Source of the DNA: UBA6901 sp964355495
GTDB taxonomy: Bacteria > Pseudomonadota > Gammaproteobacteria > Acidiferrobacterales > UBA6901
Reading direction: 5' to 3'
DNA length: 16,645 nucleotides
NCBI GenBank assembly: GCA_964355495.1
Contig: CAYHES010000042.1
Span: 1 to 16,645, forward strand
Within the stretch, counting starts at the first letter, position 1. Every line of letters begins with the position of its first letter. The translations under genes and the position numbers were made by a program. Below are positions 7,153 to 15,119 of the stretch, in pieces. The notes under the pieces were generated by a model, which ran no database searches, was not told the origin of the DNA, and worked only from the letters and a program-made list of their open reading frames with translations.

Positions 7153-8316
7153 TCAGCGCGCCGTCTCGGGGAGGAACAATGCCACGAGTTCGTTCAAAAA
7201 GCGTCGCCCGAGCAGCGTCGGCCGGATGTGTTCATGGCCGGGTTCGAGCAGACCGCGCGCCATGGCTTGGGTTAGCGGTTTCTGCATGCAAGCGGGATCG
7301 AGTCCGGTGCGTTCACTGAAAAGTATGGCGGGTACACCCTCTGTCAGACGCAGGGCGTTGAGCATGAATTCAAAAGCCACATCGTCACGCCCCGGTCGTT
7401 GTTCGCTGCCGAGCCCAGCCGAGGTCCCGACCTTTTCAAGGTAGTCGCGTGGCTGTTTCACTTTCCACAGGCGGGTGATGCCGTCCGCATCCGTGATCTT
7501 GGCATGTGCCCCGGCGCCGATGCCGAGGTAGTCGCCGAACTGCCAGTAGTTGAGATTGTGCCGGCAACGGCGCCCGGCGGCCGCGTACGCCGACACTTCG
7601 TACTGCGCAAAGCCCGCGTCCGCCAGTTCGGCCTGCAACGCTTCCTGCATGGCCGCCAGCACGTCTTCATCCGGCAACGCCGGCGGCCGGGCATGAAACA
7701 GCGTGTTCGGTTCGAGCGTGAGCTGGTACAGCGAAAGATGCGTCGGGTGGAGCGCCAGCGCGGTGCGCAGGTCGGCGCGCGCTTCATCGAGTGTCTGTTG
7801 CGGCAGGCCGAACATGAGATCGAGATTGAAGTTGTCGAAGCCGGCGGCGTGCGCGGCCTGCGCGGCGGCGAGCGCCTCGTCGCGTCCGTGGATGCGTCCG
7901 AGCTTTTGCAATTGTTCAAGCTGAAAGCTCTGGATGCCGATCGACAGCCGGTTCACGCCGGCCGCGCGGTAGCCACGGAAACGCTCGGTTTCAACAGTGC
8001 CGGGGTTGGCCTCCAGTGTCACTTCCGCTTCGGGAACCAGCGGCACGCGTGCGCGCACACCGGCCAACAGGCGTTCAATCGCCTCGGGCGAAAACAGGCT
8101 GGGCGTGCCGCCACCGAGAAAAATCGTGCGCACCGGCCGGCCCCAGACGCGTGGCAGGTCGGATTCAAGATCGGCGAGCAAAGCATCGATGTACTGATCT
8201 TCCAGGAGGTCGCCGCGCACGGCATGCGAGTTGAAGTCGCAATACGGGCACTTGCGTACGCACCACGGAAAATGGATGTAGAGCGAAAGCGGCGGCAGGG
8301 CGGTGAAATGAAACAT
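7153..8316 (-). CDS. hemW: Radical SAM heme chaperone HemW
   Basis: Heme-binding radical SAM protein thought to deliver heme to target proteins. The 387-residue length is close to E. coli HemW. The iron-sulphur motif is C19xxxC23xxC26 followed by D-F (CPYCDFNSH), the HemW pattern; true HemN coproporphyrinogen dehydrogenase has a fourth Cys in this place. The GGGTPSLF motif near residue 68 binds SAM, and the C-terminal HemN_C-type domain is complete. The gene is normally a neighbour of rdgB in many proteobacteria; here two genes intervene. The ATG at 8316 and its ribosome site sit at the edge of a MITE-like element whose terminal repeat supplies the AGAGG sequence. Confidence 0.95.
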   Translation of the reverse strand: MFHFTALPPLSLYIHFPWCVRKCPYCDFNSHAVRGDLLEDQYIDALLADLESDLPRVWGRPVRTIFLGGGTPSLFSPEAIERLLAGVRARVPLVPEAEVTLEANPGTVETERFRGYRAAGVNRLSIGIQSFQLEQLQKLGRIHGRDEALAAAQAAHAAGFDNFNLDLMFGLPQQTLDEARADLRTALALHPTHLSLYQLTLEPNTLFHARPPALPDEDVLAAMQEALQAELADAGFAQYEVSAYAAAGRRCRHNLNYWQFGDYLGIGAGAHAKITDADGITRLWKVKQPRDYLEKVGTSAGLGSEQRPGRDDVAFEFMLNALRLTEGVPAILFSERTGLDPACMQKPLTQAMARGLLEPGHEHIRPTLLGRRFLNELVALFLPETAR

Positions 8317-8318
8317 AA

Positions 8319-8464
8319 GGGAACCTCTAAAAATCCCCTCTCCCTCCGGGAGAGGGTTAGGGTGAGGGATGTAAATACATGAATTAAATATCCCCTCATC
8401 CTCGCCTTAGTGAATGAAGCCCCATTCACTAGGGAGAAGGGATTACCAATTTTTAGAGGTTCCC
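8319..8464. mobile_element. MITE-like element at the hemW start
   Basis: The 146-bp element is bounded by perfect 16-bp terminal inverted repeats (GGGAACCTCTAAAAAT at 8319-8334 and its complement at 8449-8464). The four bases outside each end are identical (ATAA at 8315-8318 and 8465-8468), as expected of a target duplication. There is no transposase. Inside, a left hairpin (CCCTCTCCC...GGGAGAGGG type) and a right hairpin (TAGTGAATG/CATTCACTA, 9-bp stem, loop AAGCCC) face inward. The left copy of the ATAA repeat includes the first two bases of the hemW start codon complement, so insertion happened exactly at the start. The parent transposon was not identified. Confidence 0.75.
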
Positions 8465-8538
8465 ATAAGATAATGGTGACCGAGCGGATTACATCATACT
8501 GCATTCGACCTTGGGAGCCTGCGAGGGTTCGGCACCAC

Positions 8539-9447
8539 TTAGCCTTGGCGGCGTTTGCCGGTCTTGTCCGGCAGGCTCACTAGCACCACGCCCAGCAGGA
8601 CCACCAGCATCCCGGCCATCTGGGTGCGGTGGAGGGATTCACCCAGCAGCCACCCGCCCAGCACGACGGCCACCGCCGGGTTCACGTAGGCATAGGTGCC
8701 GAGCGCCGTGGGACTCACCTCGTGCAGCAGCCACACGTACGCGGCGTACGCGAGGCACGAGCCGAACACGATCAGATAGAGCAGGGCGAGCAGGGCGTTT
8801 CCTTCCCAGGTCCAGCGCCCGGCCTCGCCACCGGCGAAGCCGATGGCGCCGAGCAACACGCCCGCGGCGAGCGATTGCATTGCCGCGGCCATGAGTGGCG
8901 GGGTTGAAGGCTTGCGGCGTTTCATGTAGATCGAGCCGGCCGCCCACGACAGGGCGGCGAGCAGGATGGCGAACTGCGCACTGAAGTGCTCAAGCACGAA
9001 GCCGCCCGCGGGCCACATCAGCACCGCCACACCGGCGAATCCGGTGAGCAGGCCGGCCAGGCGCCGGCGCGAAAACGACTCACCCTGCGGACCGAGCGCG
9101 CCGAGTCCGGCCAGCCACAATGCCACCGTGGCGGCGATCAGCGCCGCCTGGTTGGATGGCACCCACTGTTCGCCCCAGACCACGAGACCGTTGGCGCCGA
9201 CCAGCAGGAACACGGCCGCCACGGCAATGGTCTTCCATTCACCGCGACCGCGCGGGAAAGGCTGCCCGGCGAAACGCGCGTAGGCCGCGAGCAACAGGCC
9301 GGCCGCGAGAAAGCGCACACCGGCGAACAGTGCCGGCGGCAGCGTGGCGACGCCGATGCGGATCGCGAGATACGTGGATCCCCAGACGACATAAACCAAT
9401 GCGAAGGCGGCGATGATTTTCAGGCGCCGGGCGCGGTTCTGCGGCAT
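8539..9447 (-). CDS. EamA/DMT-family transporter (YedA-like)
   Basis: Inner-membrane protein of the drug/metabolite transporter superfamily, likely exporting a small metabolite or amino acid; the substrate is unknown. The 302-residue product has about ten hydrophobic helices arranged as two EamA repeats. The first begins with the typical AFALVYVVWGSTYLAIRIGV and contains NGLVVWGEQWVPSNQAALI. The second begins near FAILLAALSWAAGSIYMKR and ends with TALGTYAYVNPAVAVVLGGWLLGE followed by a last helix and a basic tail. The start at 9447 gives the usual short N-terminus; the frame stays open further upstream but that part looks non-coding, and no clear ribosome site was found. It follows the GGDEF-EAL gene by 86 bp on the same strand and may be co-transcribed. 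Confidence 0.9.
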   Translation of the reverse strand: MPQNRARRLKIIAAFALVYVVWGSTYLAIRIGVATLPPALFAGVRFLAAGLLLAAYARFAGQPFPRGRGEWKTIAVAAVFLLVGANGLVVWGEQWVPSNQAALIAATVALWLAGLGALGPQGESFSRRRLAGLLTGFAGVAVLMWPAGGFVLEHFSAQFAILLAALSWAAGSIYMKRRKPSTPPLMAAAMQSLAAGVLLGAIGFAGGEAGRWTWEGNALLALLYLIVFGSCLAYAAYVWLLHEVSPTALGTYAYVNPAVAVVLGGWLLGESLHRTQMAGMLVVLLGVVLVSLPDKTGKRRQG

Positions 9448-9533
9448 GCGGTGTGGTGGCGAACGGCGGAACAGCGAGTGATGAATGAACCGGATTGTGG
9501 CAGATTTGGGAGCGCGGTGCAGCGCGGAAAATT

Positions 9534-12500
9534 TCAGATGCGGCAGAATCCGGCCACACCGGCGTGCAGGGCAATGGCATTGCACGGCGCGACCACGTCC
9601 GGCCGCCCGAGGTGGTAGCCCTGGCCGTAATCGACCCCGAGCTCGACCAATGTCTGGAATGCCGCTTCATCTTCGACAAACTCGGCGATGGTTTCCTTGC
9701 CGAGGGCATGGGCGATGTCGTTCATGGCGCGCACCATGGCCTTGTCCACGGCGCTGGTGGCGATGTGCTTCACGAACCGGCCGTCGATCTTGACGATGTC
9801 CACCGGCAGCTCCTTGAGATAGGCGAACGACGACATGCCGGAACCGAAGTCGTCGAGCGCCGTGCGGCAGCCGAGTGCGCGCAGGCGCGCCAGCAAGGCC
9901 GCGGCGGCGTTCAGATCGGCGATCGCGGCGGTCTCGGTGACCTCGAAGATCAGTGCCGCCGGGTCGACGCCGGTCGCGCGCAGCTTGTCCTGGATCAGGT
10001 CGCAGATCGCGGGCGTGTTGAGCGCCTGCGCGGACAGGTTGATGGCGTAGCACAGCTCCGGCAACGTCACGCGCTGTTCCGCCAGGGTTTCGATGGCATT
10101 GACGATCACCCAGCGGTCGATGTCCAGCGACAGGCCGAAGCGCTCGGCGGTCGGCAGGAAGCCGCCCGGCATGATGAGCCCGCCGTTGTCGTCCAGCATG
10201 CGGATCAGGACTTCGTAGATTTTGACGTCGCGGCTGCGGGTGCTGACGATCGGCTGGCAGGCGAGCGTGAAGCGGTTGAACTCGACGGCCTCGCGGATGC
10301 GCCGCGACCAGCCCATGTCGAGCGACATGTTGGCGACGTCTTTTGCATCGTCCGGCACGAACAAGTGCACCTGGTTGCGCCCGGAGCGCTTGGCGATGTG
10401 GCAGGCGAGATCGGCGCGCGACATGACCTCGGCCGGCGATTGCGCGGACGGTTCGATCACCGCCACGCCGATCGAGCAGCCGATCGTGACCGACTGACCC
10501 TCATAGTTGAAATGGAAGTCCGCGAGCTGCCGGCGGAACGAATCGGCGATCTTTTCCACCTGCTCCAGCTTGGTGTCGTACATCAGCACCGTGAACTCGT
10601 CGCCGCCGTGGCGCACCACGAGATCGCTCTTGCGCGCGCGCCGGGTGAGTATGTTCGCCACCTCGATCAGCAGCTTGTCGCCGGCCGCATGGCCGAGGGT
10701 GTCGTTCACGTACTTGAAATGGTCGAGATCGATGTACAGCAGCGCGCAATTCGACACCTCGCTGCGGTGCACGCGCTCCACGACGCGTTCCAGCTCGCCA
10801 TGGAAATAGCTGCGGTTGTACAGGCCGGTGAGGCCGTCGTGCTCGGCCAGCTTGCGCAGGTTTTCCATCAGCGCCTTGCGCTCGCTGATGTTCGACACCA
10901 TGGCGATGTACTTCTGCCGGTTCTCCAGCCACATGCCGCTGATCTTGACCGCCATCGGGAAGCCGCTGCCATCCTTGTGGCGTCCGAGCAGCTCGCCTTC
11001 GTGGCCGATCAGGCGCTGGATTTCGGCGCGCATGAAATGTTCGAGGTAGTCGTCGCGGACCTCGCGTGCCTCCGGGGAAATAAGCTGGGCAATCGACGTG
11101 CCGATGACCTCGTCCTCGACCCAGCCGAACAGCTTCTCGGCCGACTGGTTGAAGCCCTCGATCGTTCCCCGCTCGTCGAAGGTGATGATGCCTTCCGCGG
11201 TGTTGTTGAGAATGGTGTGCAGGCGCTGCTCGCGCGCGTTGAGCTGCGCGAGCGTGAGTTCGATCTGTTCCAGCATCGCCTTGCGTTCGCTGATGTCGGC
11301 GAGCATGCCGGTGAACAGGCGCCGGCCATCCACCCACATTTCGCTGATCTTGATTGCAATCGGGAACAGCCTGCCATCCTTGTGCCGGGCGGTTTCCTCG
11401 CGCTCGCGTCCCAGCACCCGGGCCGCTCCGGTCTGCCGGTAGTGCTGGATATGGGTGTCATGTTCACGGGCCGCGGATTCGGGCATCAGCAGCGAGACAT
11501 TCTGGTCGATGGCTTCCGCGGCCGTGTAGCCGAACAACTTCTCGGCGGCCGGGTTGAAGCTTTCGATCAGCCCGCGTTCGTCGATGGTGATAATGGCCTC
11601 GGCCGCATAGTGCAGCACCGCCTCCAGGCGCGACTGGCGCGAATGCACCTCGCGGCGCATGTGGTCGAAGGCCTGGGTCAGGTCGCGGGTCTCGACCAGG
11701 CTGGTCTCCGGCACCGCGATGTGCTTCTCGCCCGCGGCCTCGGCCTTGAGCGCCGCCACCACGCGCGCGATCGGGCGGCGGATCTGGGTCTCGAAGATCG
11801 CGAACATGAACATGCTGGCGGCCAGCCCGAGGAGCACGACCAGCCAAAGCGAGTCGGAGAGGCGCACCGCGACCTGCGTCAGCAGCGACAGGTCCTCGGC
11901 CGAGTTGGCACCCACTTCCTTTTCGGTTTCACGCACGCTGTTCCAGATGCGTGCAAACAGCGGCTCGACCGAGTTCTGTAATATCTGGGTATCGAGGCGC
12001 CAGCTTGCCGAGGCCCAGATTGCCTGCACCTCGTGCCATGCCTTGTGCCACTGCTGGTGCAGGCTGTGCATGTTCTCAAGCGCGGTGCTCTGCTCGAACT
12101 GCAGCAGCCCGCGCTTGTCGATATCCGCAAGGCGCGCGAAGTTGCCGAGTATGCGTTTCGAGAATTCTTCCACGATCGCGGCTTGTGTGCCCATGGCCGC
12201 TTGCGGCGAGGTGGCGAAAATACCGAAGCGGTTGGACACGTACAGCCGGAAGGCGTCGGTCATGCGCACCCAGGCATACAGTGTGTCGTAGAACAGCTGC
12301 TGCGCTTCGATTTGGCCAGGGCGGGAAATGTGTTCCCTGGCCTCTTCGACGGCGATCGCCGTGACCGCGATAAATTCCTCGGTGTGCGGCTGCATCCTGT
12401 TGATCATGATCGGCATCGCCGGGAATGTTTGCAGCGGTGAGTTCCGAACCTCCATCAGGCGCAGCCCCTCGGCGCGCAACTGGCGCAGGTCGCGCAGCTG

Positions 12501-13001
12501 GCGCTCCAGGCGCTCGCGCATGCCGCCGGTGCGCCGCGCCCAGGCGGTTTGCGCGAGTTGTTCGCTGTCGTCGATCAGGTAGGCGATGGTAACGGCGAAG
12601 CGTTCGCGCTTCGCCGGGCTGGGCTGGAGCATGAAACTCTGCAGGTCCTGCTGCGCCTCCCACATCGCGTTGCTCATGTTGCGCGTCAGCGCATACACCT
12701 GGTGGCGATCGGTGAGGTTGGCGGCGTTGTCACTGGACACCTCGTGCACCCGGGCGCTAACCACCCAAGCCATGGCCACGAGCAGTGCGAGCAGCAGGCT
12801 GGCCATGTACAGGAAGCGCCCGCGCAGGGTATTAGTGCCGAACACGTGCAGTAGTCCAGCCGCGCGTGCGCGCCAGCCAGGCCGAGTGTTCGGGCTATCC
12901 GTTGTTCCTGTCTTTTGACGCAAGAGAGCGTTCAGACTCGCAGAATTTATAGGTGAATGTGCACAAAACGTGCCGTTTGTGGTGGCGGGTGTCGCAGACA
13001 C
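9534..13001 (-). CDS. Membrane-anchored PAS-PAS-GGDEF-EAL cyclic-di-GMP protein
   Basis: Predicted dual cyclic-di-GMP enzyme of 1155 residues. TM1 lies near 63-83, a helical periplasmic sensor region of about 300 residues follows, then TM2 near 385-403, a HAMP-like linker to about 455, two similar PAS domains (about 455-575 and 585-706), GGDEF (about 715-880) and EAL (about 900-1140). The cyclase site GGDEF (799-803) and the product-inhibition site RKSD (790-793) are intact. The phosphodiesterase domain has E930 (EVL in place of EAL), N988, E1020, D1050-D1051, K1071, E1107 and Q1127, so the metal and substrate residues are all present. Both activities are thus possible; which one dominates cannot be told. 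The start is GTG at 13001 with AGGG only 3 bases upstream, so the N-terminal 50 residues are uncertain. It separates rdgB from hemW. Confidence 0.93.
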   Translation of the reverse strand: MSATPATTNGTFCAHSPINSASLNALLRQKTGTTDSPNTRPGWRARAAGLLHVFGTNTLRGRFLYMASLLLALLVAMAWVVSARVHEVSSDNAANLTDRHQVYALTRNMSNAMWEAQQDLQSFMLQPSPAKRERFAVTIAYLIDDSEQLAQTAWARRTGGMRERLERQLRDLRQLRAEGLRLMEVRNSPLQTFPAMPIMINRMQPHTEEFIAVTAIAVEEAREHISRPGQIEAQQLFYDTLYAWVRMTDAFRLYVSNRFGIFATSPQAAMGTQAAIVEEFSKRILGNFARLADIDKRGLLQFEQSTALENMHSLHQQWHKAWHEVQAIWASASWRLDTQILQNSVEPLFARIWNSVRETEKEVGANSAEDLSLLTQVAVRLSDSLWLVVLLGLAASMFMFAIFETQIRRPIARVVAALKAEAAGEKHIAVPETSLVETRDLTQAFDHMRREVHSRQSRLEAVLHYAAEAIITIDERGLIESFNPAAEKLFGYTAAEAIDQNVSLLMPESAAREHDTHIQHYRQTGAARVLGREREETARHKDGRLFPIAIKISEMWVDGRRLFTGMLADISERKAMLEQIELTLAQLNAREQRLHTILNNTAEGIITFDERGTIEGFNQSAEKLFGWVEDEVIGTSIAQLISPEAREVRDDYLEHFMRAEIQRLIGHEGELLGRHKDGSGFPMAVKISGMWLENRQKYIAMVSNISERKALMENLRKLAEHDGLTGLYNRSYFHGELERVVERVHRSEVSNCALLYIDLDHFKYVNDTLGHAAGDKLLIEVANILTRRARKSDLVVRHGGDEFTVLMYDTKLEQVEKIADSFRRQLADFHFNYEGQSVTIGCSIGVAVIEPSAQSPAEVMSRADLACHIAKRSGRNQVHLFVPDDAKDVANMSLDMGWSRRIREAVEFNRFTLACQPIVSTRSRDVKIYEVLIRMLDDNGGLIMPGGFLPTAERFGLSLDIDRWVIVNAIETLAEQRVTLPELCYAINLSAQALNTPAICDLIQDKLRATGVDPAALIFEVTETAAIADLNAAAALLARLRALGCRTALDDFGSGMSSFAYLKELPVDIVKIDGRFVKHIATSAVDKAMVRAMNDIAHALGKETIAEFVEDEAAFQTLVELGVDYGQGYHLGRPDVVAPCNAIALHAGVAGFCRI

Positions 13002-13090
13002 AGACCCTGTAATTTTATGAAAACAAGCGGGGGAAATCGGCTAGTCGGGTGGAATTTCGGTGTCAGCAGGAGTCGAAATGACCGCGCAGG

Positions 13091-13690
13091 TCAGTTTTGG
13101 TCCGGAAGGGCGGCAAGAAGTTGGCGCATCGCCTGGCCGCGGTGGCTCAGGGCATTCTTGGTTTCAGCGGGCAATTCGGCGGCGCTGCAGGCATGGCTGG
13201 GCACAAAGAACACTGGATCGTAGCCGAAGCCGCTGGTGCCGCGTGTTGCCGTAAGAATGTGTCCCGCCCAGGTGCCCTGGCAGATGAGCGGCGTGGGGTC
13301 GAGGGCATGGCGCAGGTAGACGAGCACGCACTGGAAACGCGCGCCGCGTTTTTCCTCCGGCACGTCCTTGAGCATGGCGAGCAGCTTCTCCAGGTTTTCG
13401 GCGTCGCTTGCTTGCGGACCGGCGTAACGCGCCGAGTAGATGCCGGGCGCGCCGTGCAGCGCGTCCACTTCCAGGCCGGAGTCGTCGGCGAGCGCCGGCA
13501 GGCGGGTGTGTTGCGCGGCATGGCGCGCCTTGAGGATGGCGTTCTCGACGAACGTGAGTCCGGTCTCTTCGGCGTCGGTCACTTTGAAGTGCGACTGTGG
13601 CACGACTTCAAGGTGCAGCCCGGCGAGCAACTGGTTGTACTCGCGCACCTTGCCGGCGTTGCTGCTGGCCAGCACAATTGTTTTGCTCAT
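13091..13690 (-). CDS. rdgB: XTP/dITP diphosphatase RdgB
   Basis: Housecleaning enzyme that hydrolyses dITP, XTP and ITP to the monophosphates and pyrophosphate, keeping deaminated purines out of DNA and RNA. The 199-residue length is normal. Family motifs are all present: the nucleotide-binding N-terminus SSNAGKVREY (residues 9-18), TGLTFVENA (43-51), the catalytic ADDSGLEVDALHGAPG block (68-83, with Asp70 as the likely base), SGFGYDPVF (153-161) and SHRGQAM (182-188). The ATG at 13690 is the family start; the ribosome site is weak. It lies 623 bp downstream of rph, much further than usual, because of inserted repeats. Confidence 0.96.
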   Translation of the reverse strand: MSKTIVLASSNAGKVREYNQLLAGLHLEVVPQSHFKVTDAEETGLTFVENAILKARHAAQHTRLPALADDSGLEVDALHGAPGIYSARYAGPQASDAENLEKLLAMLKDVPEEKRGARFQCVLVYLRHALDPTPLICQGTWAGHILTATRGTSGFGYDPVFFVPSHACSAAELPAETKNALSHRGQAMRQLLAALPDQN

Positions 13691-13718
13691 GCGTTTAATT
13701 GTCGATCACAAGGTTAAA

Positions 13719-13737
13719 CCCCCGGCTCCGCCGGGGG
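13719..13737. repeat. CCCCCGGC hairpin, copy 1
   Basis: Perfect 8-bp stem (13719-13726 with 13730-13737), loop TCC, followed on the plus strand by ACTCAC. On the minus strand it reads GTGAGT, stem, loop, stem, TTTAAC, with a short T-run after the stem. It lies 29 bp upstream of the rdgB start. Confidence 0.8.
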
Positions 13738-13800
13738 ACTCACAAAGGTTTGACCTATGCCGTGGTCGAGTTCAGATCTAGCCGCCTCAATGTGACATTC

Positions 13801-13898
13801 CCTCCCCTTCAAGGGGAGGGCCAGGGTGGGGATGGGGTGGCCTCGGCATGCGCAAGATCACCCCATCCCCCTCCCGGCCTCCCCCTTGAAGGGGGAGG
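13801..13898. repeat. Paired inward-facing hairpin element, first copy in the rph-rdgB gap
   Basis: Left arm 13801-13839 and right arm 13859-13898 are inverted copies of about 39 bases, and each arm has its own small hairpin (CCTCCCCTT/AAGGGGAGG on the left, CCTCCCCCTT/AAGGGGGAGG on the right). The inner ends are GATGGGGTG and CACCCCATC, so the whole element can also fold as one long cruciform with a 19-base loop. Confidence 0.8.
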
Positions 13899-13989
13899 AG
13901 CCAGCCGGCCGACGCGTATCCGGACTTTCAGTCCGTAACTCAAGCCCAGCGGCTTTAGCCGGTGGTTGTTTAATTCAGTTTAAGGTAAA

Positions 13990-14008
13990 CCCCCGGCTCT
14001 GCCGGGGG
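13990..14008. repeat. CCCCCGGC hairpin, copy 2
   Basis: Perfect 8-bp stem (13990-13997 with 14001-14008), loop TCT, followed by ACTCAC and then AGGTTTGACCTATG as in copy 1. About 50 bases around the two copies align with only a few differences, at an offset of 271 bases. Confidence 0.8.
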
Positions 14009-14054
14009 ACTCACCGAGGTTTGACCTATGCGACGGTCGCCACAAATGTATTCC

Positions 14055-14160
14055 CCTCCCCCTGGAAGGGGGAGGGCGAGGGTGGGGGTGCGGCGTCAAC
14101 GGTGTGCACGGACCGTCATGTCTCACCCCCATCCCAACCTTCCCCCATCAAGGGGGAAGG
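14055..14160. repeat. Paired inward-facing hairpin element, second copy in the rph-rdgB gap
   Basis: Left arm 14055-14090 and right arm 14124-14160 are inverted, diverged copies. Each has an internal hairpin (CCTCCCCCTGGAAGGGGGAGG on the left, CCTTCCCCCATCAAGGGGGAAGG-like on the right), and the inner ends are GGTGGGGGTG and CACCCCCATC. The 33-base centre differs from that of the first copy. Confidence 0.75.
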
Positions 14161-14228
14161 AGAAAAAATCCGCCGCCTTCAGGCGGCTCACGGTTTTACT
14201 CGCGCCTTTGAGGCGCTCACCAAATAAG

Positions 14229-14247
14229 CCCCCGGCTTTGCCGGGGG
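14229..14247 (-). terminator. CCCCCGGC hairpin, copy 3; probable rph terminator
   Basis: Perfect 8-bp stem (14229-14236 with 14240-14247) with loop AAA on the minus strand, followed by CTTATTT. It lies about 65 bases after the rph stop, in the right place and orientation for an intrinsic terminator. The T-tract is short and broken, so termination may be partial. It belongs to the same hairpin family as copies 1 and 2. Confidence 0.55.
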
Positions 14248-14313
14248 TCATTTAACTAGGAACGAGCAAAGCTGATTTTATGAACGTTGCTCCGGCAAAG
14301 ACAAGATCGGGCT

Positions 14314-15030
14314 TCATGTTTCGAGCGCGGCGCGCTGCCGCCGGATCAGTTCGGCGATGCCCTGCTGCGCGAGCGCGGTCATGGCCTGCATCTCGGCGGC
14401 GCTGAAGGTTTTGCCTTCCGCCGTGCCCTGGATCTCGATGAAGCCGCCGGTTTCGTTCATGACGAAATTCATGTCGGTCTCGGCGGTGGAGTCTTCGGCG
14501 TAGTCGAGGTCGAGCACCGGCGCGCCCTGCACGATGCCGACCGACACCGAGGCCACGAGGTGTTGCAGCGGGTCGGTGGTCAGCAGCTTGCGCGCGCGCA
14601 GCACGCCGAGCGCATCGTGCAGCGCCACGCACGCGCCGGTGATGCTTGCGGTGCGCGTGCCGCCATCCGCCTGAATGACATCGCAGTCCACCGTGAGCGT
14701 GCGTTCGCCGAGGCGCTTCAGGTCGAGGGCGGCGCGCAGGCTGCGGCCGATGAGCCGCTGGATTTCCTGGGTGCGCCCGCCCTGCTTGCCGGCGGCGGCC
14801 TCGCGCTGCATGCGGCTGCCGGTGGCGCGCGGCAGCATGCCGTACTCGGCCGTCACCCAGCCCTGGCCCTTGCCCTTGAGGAAGTTCGGCACTTTCTCGT
14901 CGATGCTCACGTTGCACAGCACGCGCGTGTCGCCGAACTCGACCAGCACCGAGCCCTCGGCGTGTTTCGTGTAGCGGCGGGTAAAACGGATGGAACGCAG
15001 TTCGTCAGGCGCGCGGCCACTGGGACGCAT
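14314..15030 (-). CDS. rph: Ribonuclease PH
   Basis: Phosphate-dependent 3'-5' exoribonuclease that trims tRNA precursors and takes part in rRNA turnover; works as a hexamer of dimers. The 238-residue length is normal. Family sequence is present throughout: the N-terminal MRPSGRAPDELRSI, the VEFGDTRVLC strand, the WVTAEYGMLPRAT block, RTQEIQRLIGRSLRAALDL with the conserved arginines, CDVIQADGGTRTASITGA for phosphate binding, LDLDYAEDSTAETDMNFVM with the metal-binding acidic residues, and GGFIEIQGTAEG. GAGGA stands 7 bases before the ATG. The phosphatase gene is upstream on the same strand with a 200-bp gap holding a large inverted repeat. Confidence 0.97.
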   Translation of the reverse strand: MRPSGRAPDELRSIRFTRRYTKHAEGSVLVEFGDTRVLCNVSIDEKVPNFLKGKGQGWVTAEYGMLPRATGSRMQREAAAGKQGGRTQEIQRLIGRSLRAALDLKRLGERTLTVDCDVIQADGGTRTASITGACVALHDALGVLRARKLLTTDPLQHLVASVSVGIVQGAPVLDLDYAEDSTAETDMNFVMNETGGFIEIQGTAEGKTFSAAEMQAMTALAQQGIAELIRRQRAALET

Positions 15031-15119
15031 AGGGATTCCTCGGATTCAGGGCGATTGGAAGGCGCCACGATACCGGAGTGTGACGCCAGAAGCATAGATA
15101 TTTTTGGTAAGAGCGCCTG

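Larger units (their letters stand above)
13691..14313. repeat. Repeat-rich intergenic region between rph and rdgB
   Basis: No gene was recognised in this 623-bp stretch. It holds two diverged copies of a composite module (about 13712-13898 and 13983-14160). Each module is a CCCCCGGC/GCCGGGGG hairpin, then ACTCAC, then AGGTTTGACCTATG, a variable spacer and a paired-hairpin element. A third CCCCCGGC hairpin lies at 14229-14247, and further small hairpins at 13921-13935, 13950-13961, 14172-14187 and 14202-14216. The region most likely grew by repeat insertion and duplication and would lengthen or end the message between rph and rdgB. Confidence 0.8.

Noticed and set aside
7153..8316. Annotation as HemN coproporphyrinogen III dehydrogenase
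   Set aside because: The cluster motif has Phe in place of the fourth Cys and the protein is about 80 residues shorter than HemN, both pointing to HemW.
10202..10222. Degenerate EAL motif (EVL) as a sign of an inactive phosphodiesterase
   Set aside because: The catalytic Glu is kept and all other metal- and substrate-binding residues are present; Ala to Val at this place is compatible with activity.
9495..11981. 828-codon open frame on the plus strand
   Set aside because: Antisense to the GGDEF-EAL gene, with low-complexity Arg/His/Asp-rich composition; the minus-strand gene has complete domain motifs.
13002..13040. TAAAAT as -10 box for the GGDEF-EAL gene
   Set aside because: No matching -35 was seen and it would place transcription start only a few bases before the GTG. 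It may be real if the true start is further downstream, but support is too weak to annotate.
13801..14247. Possible CRISPR array
   Set aside because: The repeated units are self-complementary hairpins of different length and spacing, without constant spacer size, leader or cas genes.
14252..14317. 21-codon minus-strand frame whose ATG overlaps the rph stop (ATGA)
   Set aside because: The overlap looks like translational coupling, but the frame is very short, ends next to the terminator hairpin and has no recognisable feature, so chance cannot be excluded.
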